Shown here piece after piece: positions 16,657 through 24,878 of a stretch of DNA of 64,000 nt. Positions within the stretch are counted from its first letter, which is position 1. Every line of letters begins with the position of its first letter. The stretch comes from Cellulomonas sp. WB94 (GTDB taxonomy: Bacteria > Actinomycetota > Actinomycetes > Actinomycetales > Cellulomonadaceae). A program made the position numbers and the translations under genes. The notes under the pieces are model-generated. The model did not search any database. It was given only the letters and a program-made list of their open reading frames with translations, and was not told the DNA's origin. The stretch is taken from assembly GCF_003115775.1 (NCBI RefSeq), contig NZ_QEES01000005.1, positions 124,001 to 188,000 on the forward strand. The letters run 5' to 3'.

Positions 16657-17859
16657 TCAGTGCGTTGTGACGGGTTGACCGTGCTCGACAGCGGTCCAGG
16701 CGCTGTTGGCCGTGCTGCTGTCCTCGACGGCGGCCAGCACGCGTTGCACCTGGAGACCGTCCGCGAACGTCGGCGCGGGGTTCTCGTGGGTAGCGATCCC
16801 GCGCACGAGGTCCACGACCTGATGGGTGAAGGCATGCTCGTAGCCGAGGCCGTGGCCGGCGGGCCACCAGGACGCGATGTAGGCGTGGGCAGGGTCGGTG
16901 ACGACGACGCGGCGGAACCCTGCCTCGGCCGCCGGGTCAGCGGCGTCGAAGAAGTGCAGGACGTTCATGTCTTCAAAATCGAAGGCCACTGACCCGCGCG
17001 AGCCGTTGACCTCAATCCGGATTGCATTCTTACGTCCCCAGGCGAACCGGGTCGCCTCGAACGAGGCCAGTCCCCCGCCGCTCATGCGCCCGACGAAGAT
17101 CGCTGCGTCGTCGACCGTGACCGGTCCGCGAGCCGACCCCGCTGTGCCGTGCAGGCCGGAGAACTCTGCCGCGACGGGCCGCTCGTGCACGAACGTCTCG
17201 AGGATGGCGGCGACGCCGGTGACCGACTCACCGGTGATGAACTGCGCAAGGTCGATGACGTGCGCTCCGATGTCGCCGAGCGCGCCCGATCCGGCCTTCT
17301 GTTTGTCGAGCCGCCACGACAGGGGAGCTTCGGGGTCGGCGAGCCAGTCCTGCAGATACTGGGCCCTCACGTGGTGCACGGTGCCGACGCGACCATCAGC
17401 AACGAGCTGACGGGCGAGCTGGATCGCTGGAACCCGACGGTAGGTGAAGCCCACCATGGCCACCACGCCGCGGGCGGCGGCCCTCTCGGCGGCCGCGGCC
17501 ATCAGCTCGGCCTCGGCCACCGAGTTGGCCAGCGGCTTCTCGCACAGCACGTGCTTGCCTGCCTCGAGCGCGGTGATCGCCATCTCGGCGTGTGTGTCGC
17601 CCGGGGAGCAGATGTCGACGAGGTCGACGTCGTCGCGCTCGACCAGCCGGCGCCATTCGGTCTCGACCCCGTCCCAGCCGAGCGTCTGTGCGGCTGCGCG
17701 GGCGGCGGACTCGTGGCGGCCCGCCAGGACTGTCATCTCCGGGTGCAGGGGTAGCTCGAAGAACCGCGGGGCTGTCCGCCAGGCGTGCGAGTGCGCCTTG
17801 CCCATGAACGCGTAGCCGATCATGCCCACGCCGAGGCGAGGCGGTAGGTCGTGTGCCAT
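16657..17859 (-). CDS. Gfo/Idh/MocA-family oxidoreductase
   Basis: This 400-residue protein has an N-terminal Rossmann fold ([19 protein letters not shown]), the conserved CEKPLANS motif used for cofactor and substrate binding, [12 protein letters not shown], and the [12 protein letters not shown] motif with the catalytic Asp/His pair. Such enzymes oxidise sugars, inositols or related polyols with NAD(P). It lies between the binding-protein gene (after a strong hairpin) and the isomerase. The substrate is unknown; myo-inositol-type or rare-sugar catabolism would fit the operon. Confidence 0.85.
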   Translation of the reverse strand: MAHDLPPRLGVGMIGYAFMGKAHSHAWRTAPRFFELPLHPEMTVLAGRHESAARAAAQTLGWDGVETEWRRLVERDDVDLVDICSPGDTHAEMAITALEAGKHVLCEKPLANSVAEAELMAAAAERAAARGVVAMVGFTYRRVPAIQLARQLVADGRVGTVHHVRAQYLQDWLADPEAPLSWRLDKQKAGSGALGDIGAHVIDLAQFITGESVTGVAAILETFVHERPVAAEFSGLHGTAGSARGPVTVDDAAIFVGRMSGGGLASFEATRFAWGRKNAIRIEVNGSRGSVAFDFEDMNVLHFFDAADPAAEAGFRRVVVTDPAHAYIASWWPAGHGLGYEHAFTHQVVDLVRGIATHENPAPTFADGLQVQRVLAAVEDSSTANSAWTAVEHGQPVTTH

Positions 17860-17914
17860 CAGTGGCTTCCTCACTGTGTGCGCCCGGATCCGCTGCCTGG
17901 TGCAGGAACCCGGG

Positions 17915-17947
17915 GGTGCGGTGCGGGACCGTTCCCCGCACCGCACC
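17915..17947 (-). terminator. Intra-operon hairpin after the binding-protein gene
   Basis: A 13-bp perfect stem (GGTGCGGTGCGGG pairing with CCCGCACCGCACC, 7-base loop) begins 9 bp after the stop of the binding-protein gene. In transporter operons such hairpins often stabilise the upstream mRNA and reduce expression of downstream enzymes; it may equally be a full terminator. Confidence 0.6.
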
Positions 17948-17955
17948 GGGGTTGA

Positions 17956-19017
17956 TCAGGACTCGAACGCGGACCCGAGGTACTGGTCGACGTTGTCCTT
18001 GGTGACAACGGGCGCATACAGCTGCACCACGCGCGGCACCTGTGCCTCGACAAGGTCGCCCAGCGCCTTGCCCTGGGCGAGCAGCCGGGCGAGTCGGATG
18101 CCGTCGGCGGCCTGCGTGGACGGGTAGATGACGGTCGCCTTGAGAACGGAGTCGCCGGCCTTGATCGACCGCATGACGTTCGCCGAGCCGGCGCCGCCGA
18201 CCATGAAGAACTCGCTGCGGTTCGCTGCCTGGATGGCGGCGAGGACTCCGACGCCCTGGTCGTCGTCGTGGTTCCAGATGGCGTCGATCTTCGGTGCCGC
18301 CTGGAGCAGGTTGGCCGTGGCAGCCTCGCCGCCCTGGATCGTGAAGTCGGCGGCGACCCGGTTGTTGACCTTCAGCCCGCAGGCCGCGAGGGACTCGGCG
18401 AAGCCCTTGCTGCGCGCCTGTGTCAGGGGCAGGGAGTCGATGCCTGCGATCTCTGCGACGACGGCGTCCTTCTTGTCCTTGAGCTGGGTGCAGATGTACG
18501 TGCCCGCGCTGACGCCCATGCCGTAGTTGTCGCCCAGGATCGTCGTGCGGGCGCCGAACGTGCTGGAGAACTCACGGTCGACGTTGATCACCGGGATCCC
18601 TGCGTTCATCGCCTTGATCGCAACGTCGGTCAGTGCGGCGCCGTCGGTCGGCAGGAGAACGATCGCGTCGACCTTGTCATTGATGAACGTCTCGACCTGG
18701 CTGATCTGCAGGTTCGCGTCGTTGGTGCCCTCGGCGACCTTGAGGTCGATGTCGGAGTACTTGGCGGCCTCAGCGAGCGCAGCCTTGTTGATCGCACCCA
18801 TCCAGCCATGGTCGGCGGCGGGTCCCGAGAAGCCGATGACGACCTTCTCTCCGAGAGTGTCGTTGCCGCCGGCCACGGCCACCGTGCCGCCGGCGGGCGC
18901 GCTGGTTGTCGCGGGAGCGGGCGTGTTCGAGGTGCACCCGGATGCGAGCAGTGCGACAGCGGCTGCAGATCCGGCGACGATCGCGAACCTGCGGCGCAGA
19001 GTCGATGATGCGGACAT
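17956..19017 (-). CDS. Sugar ABC transporter substrate-binding lipoprotein (type I periplasmic-binding fold)
   Basis: This 353-residue protein has a lipoprotein signal peptide ending in LLASGC (lipobox) and a Thr/Pro/Ala linker. A Peripla_BP_4 domain follows, with VVIGFSGPAADHGWMGAIN, DAIVLLPTDGAALTDVAI and IPVINVDREF. It captures a monosaccharide or polyol outside the membrane and delivers it to the permease encoded upstream in the transcript. It is distinct from the ribose-binding protein at 45215. The ATG at 19017 has the run of positive charges expected of a signal peptide. Confidence 0.88.
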   Translation of the reverse strand: MSASSTLRRRFAIVAGSAAAVALLASGCTSNTPAPATTSAPAGGTVAVAGGNDTLGEKVVIGFSGPAADHGWMGAINKAALAEAAKYSDIDLKVAEGTNDANLQISQVETFINDKVDAIVLLPTDGAALTDVAIKAMNAGIPVINVDREFSSTFGARTTILGDNYGMGVSAGTYICTQLKDKKDAVVAEIAGIDSLPLTQARSKGFAESLAACGLKVNNRVAADFTIQGGEAATANLLQAAPKIDAIWNHDDDQGVGVLAAIQAANRSEFFMVGGAGSANVMRSIKAGDSVLKATVIYPSTQAADGIRLARLLAQGKALGDLVEAQVPRVVQLYAPVVTKDNVDQYLGSAFES

Positions 19018-19101
19018 GACGATCCTCCTTGATCGGGTGGTGCGGTGTGCTGGGGGTGGCGCTGGTGACCCGGAGCCGACCGGTCCGGGAGTGCGGTCGC
19101 G

Positions 19102-20148
19102 TCAGGTGACGCTGCGGCTGCGGGACGCGATCTGCTGCTGGAGCAGCACGGCGGCGACGATGATGACGCCCTTGGCGACGGCCTGTGCCGAGGTGGACAG
19201 GTTGTTCTGCGTGAACACGTTCGTCAGGGTGGAGAAGATCAGGACGCCGAAGACGGTTCCGACGATGGTTCCGCGCCCACCGATCAGCAGGGTCCCGCCG
19301 ACGACGACGGCGGCGATGGCGTCCATCTCGTAGAGCTGACCGTGCGTCGATGTCCCCGCAGTCGTCCGGGCGAGCATCATGACACCGCCGATCCCGGCGG
19401 TCAGGCCCGCCAGGCCATACAGGTACACCATGTGGCGACGGACGTTGATGCCGGCGAGTCGTGCGGCTTCAGGGTTGCCGCCGACGGCGACTGTGCGTCG
19501 ACCGAACGTCGTCCGGTTGAGCAGGACCCACCCGGCGACGGCGACGACGGCGAACATCCAGATCAGGATGGGTACACCGAGAAGGTCGGAGCGGAAGAAG
19601 TCGAGGAAGCCCTGCACCTTGACGATCTGCGTCTGGCGGTTGGAGATCATCTCGGCCAGTCCGCGGGCTCCGACCATCATCGCGAGCGTGGCCATGAACG
19701 CGACGACCTTGCCGTACGCGATGAGCGCCCCGTTCACGAGCCCGCACACCGTTCCGACAGCGAGAGCGGCGCCCACCATGACGATCCAGCTCGTGTCTTG
19801 CGCCATGGTCTGCGTCGCGAGGGTCGTGGCCCAGACGGACGAGAGGCCCACCACGGCACCGACCGACAGGTCGATGCCGCCGGCGGTGATGACAAAGGTC
19901 ATCCCGACGCTCAGCACACCGATGACGGCGGCCAGGCGCAGGATCGTCATGATGTTGTCAACGCTGGCGAACCGGTCGCCAGCGGTGGCGATGCCGACGA
20001 CGCACAGGGCGATGAAGGCGATCACCAGGCCGAGGTTGCGACCCACCGATCCGCCGAAGATCTTGTGGAAGCGGGTGGTCGTCGTCGCCGTCGCCTTGCG
20101 TGCGGCGTGTTCCGGGGCGATCCCCTGGGTGACGCTCTGGTCGCTCAC
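19102..20148 (-). CDS. Sugar ABC transporter permease (RbsC-like)
   Basis: This 348-residue polytopic protein has about eight to ten hydrophobic helices and the BPD_transp_2 signature: SVGMTFVITAGGIDLSVGAV, and a C-terminal segment with AARLAGINVRRHMVYLYGLAG and IAAVVVGGTLLIGGRGT. It forms the membrane channel for the sugar bound by the lipoprotein encoded next. The start overlaps the ATPase stop as ATGA, indicating translational coupling. Confidence 0.9.
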   Translation of the reverse strand: MSDQSVTQGIAPEHAARKATATTTTRFHKIFGGSVGRNLGLVIAFIALCVVGIATAGDRFASVDNIMTILRLAAVIGVLSVGMTFVITAGGIDLSVGAVVGLSSVWATTLATQTMAQDTSWIVMVGAALAVGTVCGLVNGALIAYGKVVAFMATLAMMVGARGLAEMISNRQTQIVKVQGFLDFFRSDLLGVPILIWMFAVVAVAGWVLLNRTTFGRRTVAVGGNPEAARLAGINVRRHMVYLYGLAGLTAGIGGVMMLARTTAGTSTHGQLYEMDAIAAVVVGGTLLIGGRGTIVGTVFGVLIFSTLTNVFTQNNLSTSAQAVAKGVIIVAAVLLQQQIASRSRSVT

Positions 20149-21665
20149 GCGGCACTTCCTTCCATCACGAGGTCGAGTACTCGGTGCTCGTCGATATCGG
20201 CCGCAGGCCCGGAGTGCACGACCCGGCCCTCCGAGACGACGAGCACCGTGTCGGACAGGCCGAGCACCTCCTCGATCTCACTCGACACGACGACGACCGC
20301 CGCGCCGGCGGCCGACAGGTCACGGATCAGCGCATAGATCTCGGACCTCGCGCCGACGTCGACGCCGCGGGTGGGTTCGTCGAGGAGCAGCACACGGCAC
20401 CCGTGCACGAGCCAGCGCGCGAGCAGGACTTTCTGCTGGTTGCCGCCCGAGAGCGTCCGCGCGGGGCGGTCCGGGTCCGCCGGTCGCAGGTCGAGCGCCG
20501 CGATCTGCATGCTCGCTGCGGCACGCTCGGCTCGCTCGTCGAGCAGCGCGGCGTGCGCAAACCTGGCGAACGTGGACAAGGTGACGTTCCGATAGATCGG
20601 CTCGTCGAGCAGGAGTCCCTGACTCTTGCGTTCTTCGGGGCACAGCCCGATGCCAGCGCGGACCGCCGTGGGGACCGAGCCCGAGCGGAGCGAGGCGTCG
20701 TCGACCTCGACCCGGCCGGACGTCGCACGGCGAGCTCCGAAGATCGTCTCGAGGATCTCCGAGCGTCCCGACCCCACCAGACCTGCCAGGCCGACGACCT
20801 CGCCGGGCCGCACCTCGAAGGACACGTCCGAGAAGACTCCGCGCAGCCCAAGGCCCTCCACGCGGAGCACGGGGCGCCGGTCAGCGGAGATCGCTGGGCG
20901 CGCCGGGAAGGCGTGCTCGAGCGTGCGCCCGGTCATGAGCCTGATCAGGTCCGACGTCGACGTGCCAGCGACCGGGAGCCCGCTCGCCACGGTGCGCCCG
21001 TCCTTCAGCACCGTGATCCGGTCACCGATCTGACGGATCTCCTCGAGCCGGTGCGAGATGTACACCACCGCCACGCCTGCGGCAGCGAGCTCGCGCACGA
21101 CCCGGAACAGGTTGGCCACCTCCTTGGAGTCCAGCACCGCCGACGGCTCGTCCATCACGATGACTCGAGCGTCATGCGACAGCGCGCGCGCCATGCTCAC
21201 CACCTGCTTGCCGGCGGCGGACAGACGTCCCACCTCCTGGTGAGGCGAGATGTCGCCGTGCCCGAGCCGGCTCAGGAGGTTGTGGGTGTGCTGGCGCGCC
21301 GCGCGCCGCTGGGAGAAACCCCCCGTGGCGAGCTCGTGGCCCAGGAAGATGTTCTCGGCCACGGTCAAACCGTCCACCACATCAAGCTCTTGGTACATCG
21401 TGGCCACGCCGTGTCGGAGCGCTGCGACCGGGTTCGGCAGGGTCACGAGCACGCCGTCGATCAGGATCTCGCCCGCGTCGGGCTGGTGCGCACCGGCGAG
21501 CACCTTGATCAGCGTCGACTTCCCCGCACCATTCTGACCAAGCAGGCAGTGCACCTCGCCGGACCGGATGTCGAGGTCGACACCGTCCAGAGCGCGAGCG
21601 CCCGGGAACACCTTCACGATGCCGCGCATCTGCAGGAAGGGGTGAGCGGGGTCTGCTGTGACCAT
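20145..21665 (-). CDS. Sugar ABC transporter ATP-binding protein (RbsA-like, double ABC)
   Basis: This protein of about 506 residues has two fused ABC cassettes. The first has Walker A GQNGAGKST, a degenerate signature (LSAAGKQ) and Walker B VIVMDEPSAVL. The second has a degenerate Walker A region (GLVGSGRSE), LSGGNQQKV and VLLLDEPTRGVD. This asymmetry is standard for RbsA/MglA-type importers. The ATG at 21665 is preferred to an upstream in-frame start at 21701 because the latter would cover the promoter region shared with the ROK regulator. It is the first gene of the minus-strand operon. Confidence 0.9.
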   Translation of the reverse strand: MVTADPAHPFLQMRGIVKVFPGARALDGVDLDIRSGEVHCLLGQNGAGKSTLIKVLAGAHQPDAGEILIDGVLVTLPNPVAALRHGVATMYQELDVVDGLTVAENIFLGHELATGGFSQRRAARQHTHNLLSRLGHGDISPHQEVGRLSAAGKQVVSMARALSHDARVIVMDEPSAVLDSKEVANLFRVVRELAAAGVAVVYISHRLEEIRQIGDRITVLKDGRTVASGLPVAGTSTSDLIRLMTGRTLEHAFPARPAISADRRPVLRVEGLGLRGVFSDVSFEVRPGEVVGLAGLVGSGRSEILETIFGARRATSGRVEVDDASLRSGSVPTAVRAGIGLCPEERKSQGLLLDEPIYRNVTLSTFARFAHAALLDERAERAAASMQIAALDLRPADPDRPARTLSGGNQQKVLLARWLVHGCRVLLLDEPTRGVDVGARSEIYALIRDLSAAGAAVVVVSSEIEEVLGLSDTVLVVSEGRVVHSGPAADIDEHRVLDLVMEGSAA

Positions 21666-21722
21666 GCGGAGCAACCTACGGAGACTTCTGTCGGGTGTCA
21701 ATCAAAAGCCGCGCACCGAACG

Positions 21723-21742
21723 TCACAGTTGCGTAACTGTGA
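21723..21742. promoter_or_regulatory. Palindromic operator between ABC operon and ROK regulator
   Basis: TCACAGTT-GCGT-AACTGTGA is a perfect inverted repeat with 8-bp arms. It lies between the divergent ATPase start (21665) and ROK start (21775). Position and symmetry fit an operator through which the ROK protein controls the operon and itself. Confidence 0.72.
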
Positions 21743-21774
21743 ACGACGGAAGCCGACGTGGTTCACTGACCCCT

Positions 21775-22959
21775 ATGGCCGAGGAGAACGTGAAGTTCGC
21801 GACCCGCCCGACCGGCGTGGGCGAGATGTTCCAGCTGCTGCGCGACGGGCAGCCACGCACGCGGGCCGACCTTGCCGCTACGACCGGACAGGCTCGCTCG
21901 ACCATCGCCGCGCGAGTCGACCTTCTCCTCGCAGCGGGCCTCGTGACCCCGACCGGCGAGGCCGCCTCGACCGGCGGCCGCCCCCCCGCGACCTTCGCGT
22001 TCAATCCCGGCGCACGGGTCGTACTCGCCGTCGACCTGGGTGCGACGCACGTACGGCTCGCCGTCACAGACCTGGCCGGCACCGTGCTGTCCGAGCACCA
22101 CGAACCCCTCGCGATCGCGGACGGGCCGGACATCGTGCTCGACCGCGTCGCGACGATCGCGCTCAGACTGATCGGCAACGCGGGGCGCCGCGTGGCTGAT
22201 CTCGCCGGCGTCGGAGTCGGGCTTCCCGGCCCCGTTGAGCACTCCAGCGGGCGCCCGATCAACCCACCGATCATGCCCGGCTGGGACGACGCCGACGTCC
22301 CCGGTCACCTGGGTCAACTGCTGGGCGTCCCCGTACTGGTGGACAACGACGTCAACATCATGGCGCTCGGCGAGCACGCCACCGAATATCCCCTGGTCGA
22401 CCACCTGCTCTTCGTCAAGGTCGCCACCGGGATCGGCGCGGGGATCATCAGCGACGGCCACATCCTGCGCGGCGCGCAGGGAGCAGCCGGGGACCTCGGG
22501 CACATCGCCGCCCCCGGCGGATCGGATGTGCCGTGTAGATGCGGCAACGCTGGCTGCCTCGAGGCGGTAGCGAGCGGACAGGCCGTTGCCACGAGCCTGC
22601 GAGCACAGGGCTTCGAGGTCGCCAACAGCGTCGACGTCGTCGCCCTGGTCCGCGGCGGGAACCTCGTCGCCAGCCAAGCCGTCCGCGAGGCCGGCCGCGA
22701 GATCGGTGGCGTCCTCGCAGCGTGCGTCAGCATGCTCAACCCGTCGATGATCGTCATCGGCGGCGTCCTCGCCGAGGCCGGGGAGCACCTCCTGGCCGGC
22801 ATCCGCGAGGTCATCTACACCCGATCGCTGCCCCTCGCGACGCAACACCTGCGCATCGTGGCGAGCCACACCAAGGGCCGGGCCGGCGTCCTCGGGGCGA
22901 GCGCCATGGCCGCCGAGCACTTCCTGTCATCCGAGGCGATCGACAACCTCATCAACTGA
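21775..22959 (+). CDS. ROK-family transcriptional regulator
   Basis: This 394-residue protein has an N-terminal winged helix (RADLAATTGQARSTIAARVD) followed by a sugar-kinase-like ROK domain: AVDLGATHVRLAV, the GVGVGLPGPV motif, DNDVNIMALGE, GIGAGIISDG, and a zinc-binding CRCGNAGCLE motif. ROK regulators sense sugars or sugar phosphates and usually repress transport operons. It is divergent from the ABC operon with a perfect palindrome between them, which marks it as the local regulator. The ATG at 21775 is the start nearest to the conserved domain. Confidence 0.88.
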   Translation: MAEENVKFATRPTGVGEMFQLLRDGQPRTRADLAATTGQARSTIAARVDLLLAAGLVTPTGEAASTGGRPPATFAFNPGARVVLAVDLGATHVRLAVTDLAGTVLSEHHEPLAIADGPDIVLDRVATIALRLIGNAGRRVADLAGVGVGLPGPVEHSSGRPINPPIMPGWDDADVPGHLGQLLGVPVLVDNDVNIMALGEHATEYPLVDHLLFVKVATGIGAGIISDGHILRGAQGAAGDLGHIAAPGGSDVPCRCGNAGCLEAVASGQAVATSLRAQGFEVANSVDVVALVRGGNLVASQAVREAGREIGGVLAACVSMLNPSMIVIGGVLAEAGEHLLAGIREVIYTRSLPLATQHLRIVASHTKGRAGVLGASAMAAEHFLSSEAIDNLIN

Positions 22960-23590
22960 CCTGCAGTGGTACGGACTAACACCGAGCGCAGCGCGCCATT
23001 CACGACGGATGAGAGATCGCCTGTGCGACCGCGGCAGGTCCTGGGCACTCGCGCGCAACGCGCCAGTTGCGGCACGCGTCCGGTCCGCGGCATTCACCCG
23101 ATCATCGACGCCTGCCAGCGCGTCGTTGATCTGTCGCACGGTCCCGAGGACCTGGGCCGCGGTGTGCCTGATCCCCGTGACGTCGTCGGGCAGCCACGCC
23201 GCGATGTAGGGCACCGAGTAGCTCGGTGACTCAAGCCCGGCAGCGGATGTCACGAGGTAGGCGATGGACTCGGCCTCGATCTCGGCCTGCCCCGACAGGC
23301 GCGATCAGTGGCGTAGTCGGGGAAGCGGTTCTCGTGATCGGCGTGGATGTGGCCGATCTCGTGGGCGAGTGTCTTGACCGCTTGGGCTGGGTCCACGTCG
23401 TCGCGGATCCGCACCAATCGCTGCGCGAACGAGGTGTACCCATTGGCGCCTCCGCACGGCCCTCGTTCGATCCGATAGCCGTCGGCCTCGGCCAGACAAG
23501 CGAGGCGTTCCCACAGGTGGTCCGGTGCCGGGCCGACGAGGAGTTCAGGGGGAACCTCTGGTAGGGGTTCCCAGTCGGTCTGGGTGACGT
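22927..23590 (-). pseudogene. ArdC-like antirestriction protein, C-terminal half, frameshifted
   Basis: The upstream part reads PPELLVGPAPDHLWERLAC, a CGGANGYTSFAQRLVRI segment, and KTLAHEIGHIHADH with the metalloprotease HExxH motif. The frame then slips near 23290, and the next frame continues AEIEAESIAYLVTSAAGLES and SVPYIAAWLPDD. Together this is the C-terminal ImmA/IrrE-like half of actinobacterial ArdC-type proteins carried by conjugative elements. One missing base rebuilds CRGQAEIEAES. The N-terminal DNA-binding half is absent where the recombinase transposon begins. Its 3' end overlaps the end of the ROK gene on the opposite strand. Confidence 0.7.
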
Positions 23591-23675
23591 CTTCTCTCGA
23601 GATTTCGTGGTCTTGGTCTGAGGTTCCCGTGGACGCGGGGTTGTTCGTAGCGTCCGGCGTCGAGTAGGAACGGTC

Positions 23676-24878
23676 ATGACCATCGAGTTCGGTGTACCGG
23701 CACAGGTTGTCGAGGAGTTCTTGGAGCATCTGGCCCGCCGGGGCCGCGGGTCGTACACGACCCGCGCGTACCGACTGGGCTTGCAGGACTTCGGTTGCTG
23801 GCTTACTGAGCGTGAGCAGTCGCTGGAGGGTGTCTCCCGCGCAGATGTGGAGGCCTACGTCGATGCGTTCGCCCGCGGCCACCGCACCGGTGGGCGACCG
23901 CCACGCGAGCAGCGCACGTCGGTCGTCGAGCTGAGGTCCAAGCAGCCCAGGGGTTCCGATGGACGGCGCGCGCCCCGCACGGTGAACCATCGGCTGAGCG
24001 TGTTGGGGTCGTTCTTCGGCTACCTGATCGACCGCGACACCGAGGCGGGTGAGGGCACCTGGGCTGACAGGGTCAGCCCGGTGCCGCAGGCCCCGGCTGT
24101 CGGTCCACGGCACGGGCGTCCGGGTGGCGGTGACGCACCGGTACGTGGTCGCGCTGAGCTGCGTCGGCGCGAGCCCCGCAAGTTGCCACGTGATCTGGAC
24201 CCGGCGGACGTGCAACGACTGATCGACGCGGCGCCATCCGCGCGTGACCGGGCGTTGTTGATCCTGTTGTCGCGCACCGGTCAGCGGATCGGTGACTGGA
24301 GCACCGAGCACGGCCGGCACGGTGTGCTCGGGATGACCCTGGCCGATCTGGACCGGCGCACCTCGACCGTGACCGTGCTGTTGAAGGGTGCGCGCGATGA
24401 GCATCGCGTTCCGGTCACCGCACCGTTCTGGGTCGCGTTCGACCGTTACCTGACCGACGAGCGCGGCGACCCACCCACCCAGGCGGTGTGGGTCGGTGCG
24501 CGACGTGGCCGTGGTCGGCCGTTGTCGTATGGGGCGTTCGAGGCCGGGCTGCGGCACCTGGGCGGCAAGGTCGGGATCCCGGTGACAGCGCACATGTTCC
24601 GTCACACCGTCGCGACTGCTCTGGTGGAGCACTCCGGTGTCGCGGTCGCCCAAGCCGTCCTGGGACATCGTCACGTCGGGACCACTGTCGATGTCTATGC
24701 CCACGTCGACCGCAACAGTCTCGTCGAGGCCGTGTCGGCGTTTGAGCAGCGGCCGGTGATCGATCGCGCGAGAAGCCACGCAGGCCACGAGAAGTACGCG
24801 TTCCATTACGACCTTCGCACGATCGAGGAACTCGACGCACTCGCCCATCCGCGACTGGTCAACAAGGAGCAGCGATGA
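23676..24878 (+). CDS. Tyrosine recombinase (TnpA-like)
   Basis: This 400-residue protein has an N-terminal SAM-like core-binding domain (EEFLEHLARRGRGSYTTRAY) and a C-terminal catalytic domain. Visible catalytic residues: Arg in RTGQRIGDW, HMFRHT (His-x-x-Arg), His in LGHRHVGTT, and the Tyr nucleophile in VDVYAHV. It cuts and joins DNA through a 3'-phosphotyrosine. The start at 23676 follows weak GGAACGG. Its stop overlaps the second recombinase start (ATGA), so the two are made together and probably act as a pair. Confidence 0.85.
   Translation: MTIEFGVPAQVVEEFLEHLARRGRGSYTTRAYRLGLQDFGCWLTEREQSLEGVSRADVEAYVDAFARGHRTGGRPPREQRTSVVELRSKQPRGSDGRRAPRTVNHRLSVLGSFFGYLIDRDTEAGEGTWADRVSPVPQAPAVGPRHGRPGGGDAPVRGRAELRRREPRKLPRDLDPADVQRLIDAAPSARDRALLILLSRTGQRIGDWSTEHGRHGVLGMTLADLDRRTSTVTVLLKGARDEHRVPVTAPFWVAFDRYLTDERGDPPTQAVWVGARRGRGRPLSYGAFEAGLRHLGGKVGIPVTAHMFRHTVATALVEHSGVAVAQAVLGHRHVGTTVDVYAHVDRNSLVEAVSAFEQRPVIDRARSHAGHEKYAFHYDLRTIEELDALAHPRLVNKEQR

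Noticed and set aside
20184-22199. A 671-codon open frame on the plus strand
   Set aside because: Antisense to the RbsA-like ATPase; only the last part coincides with another frame of the ROK gene.
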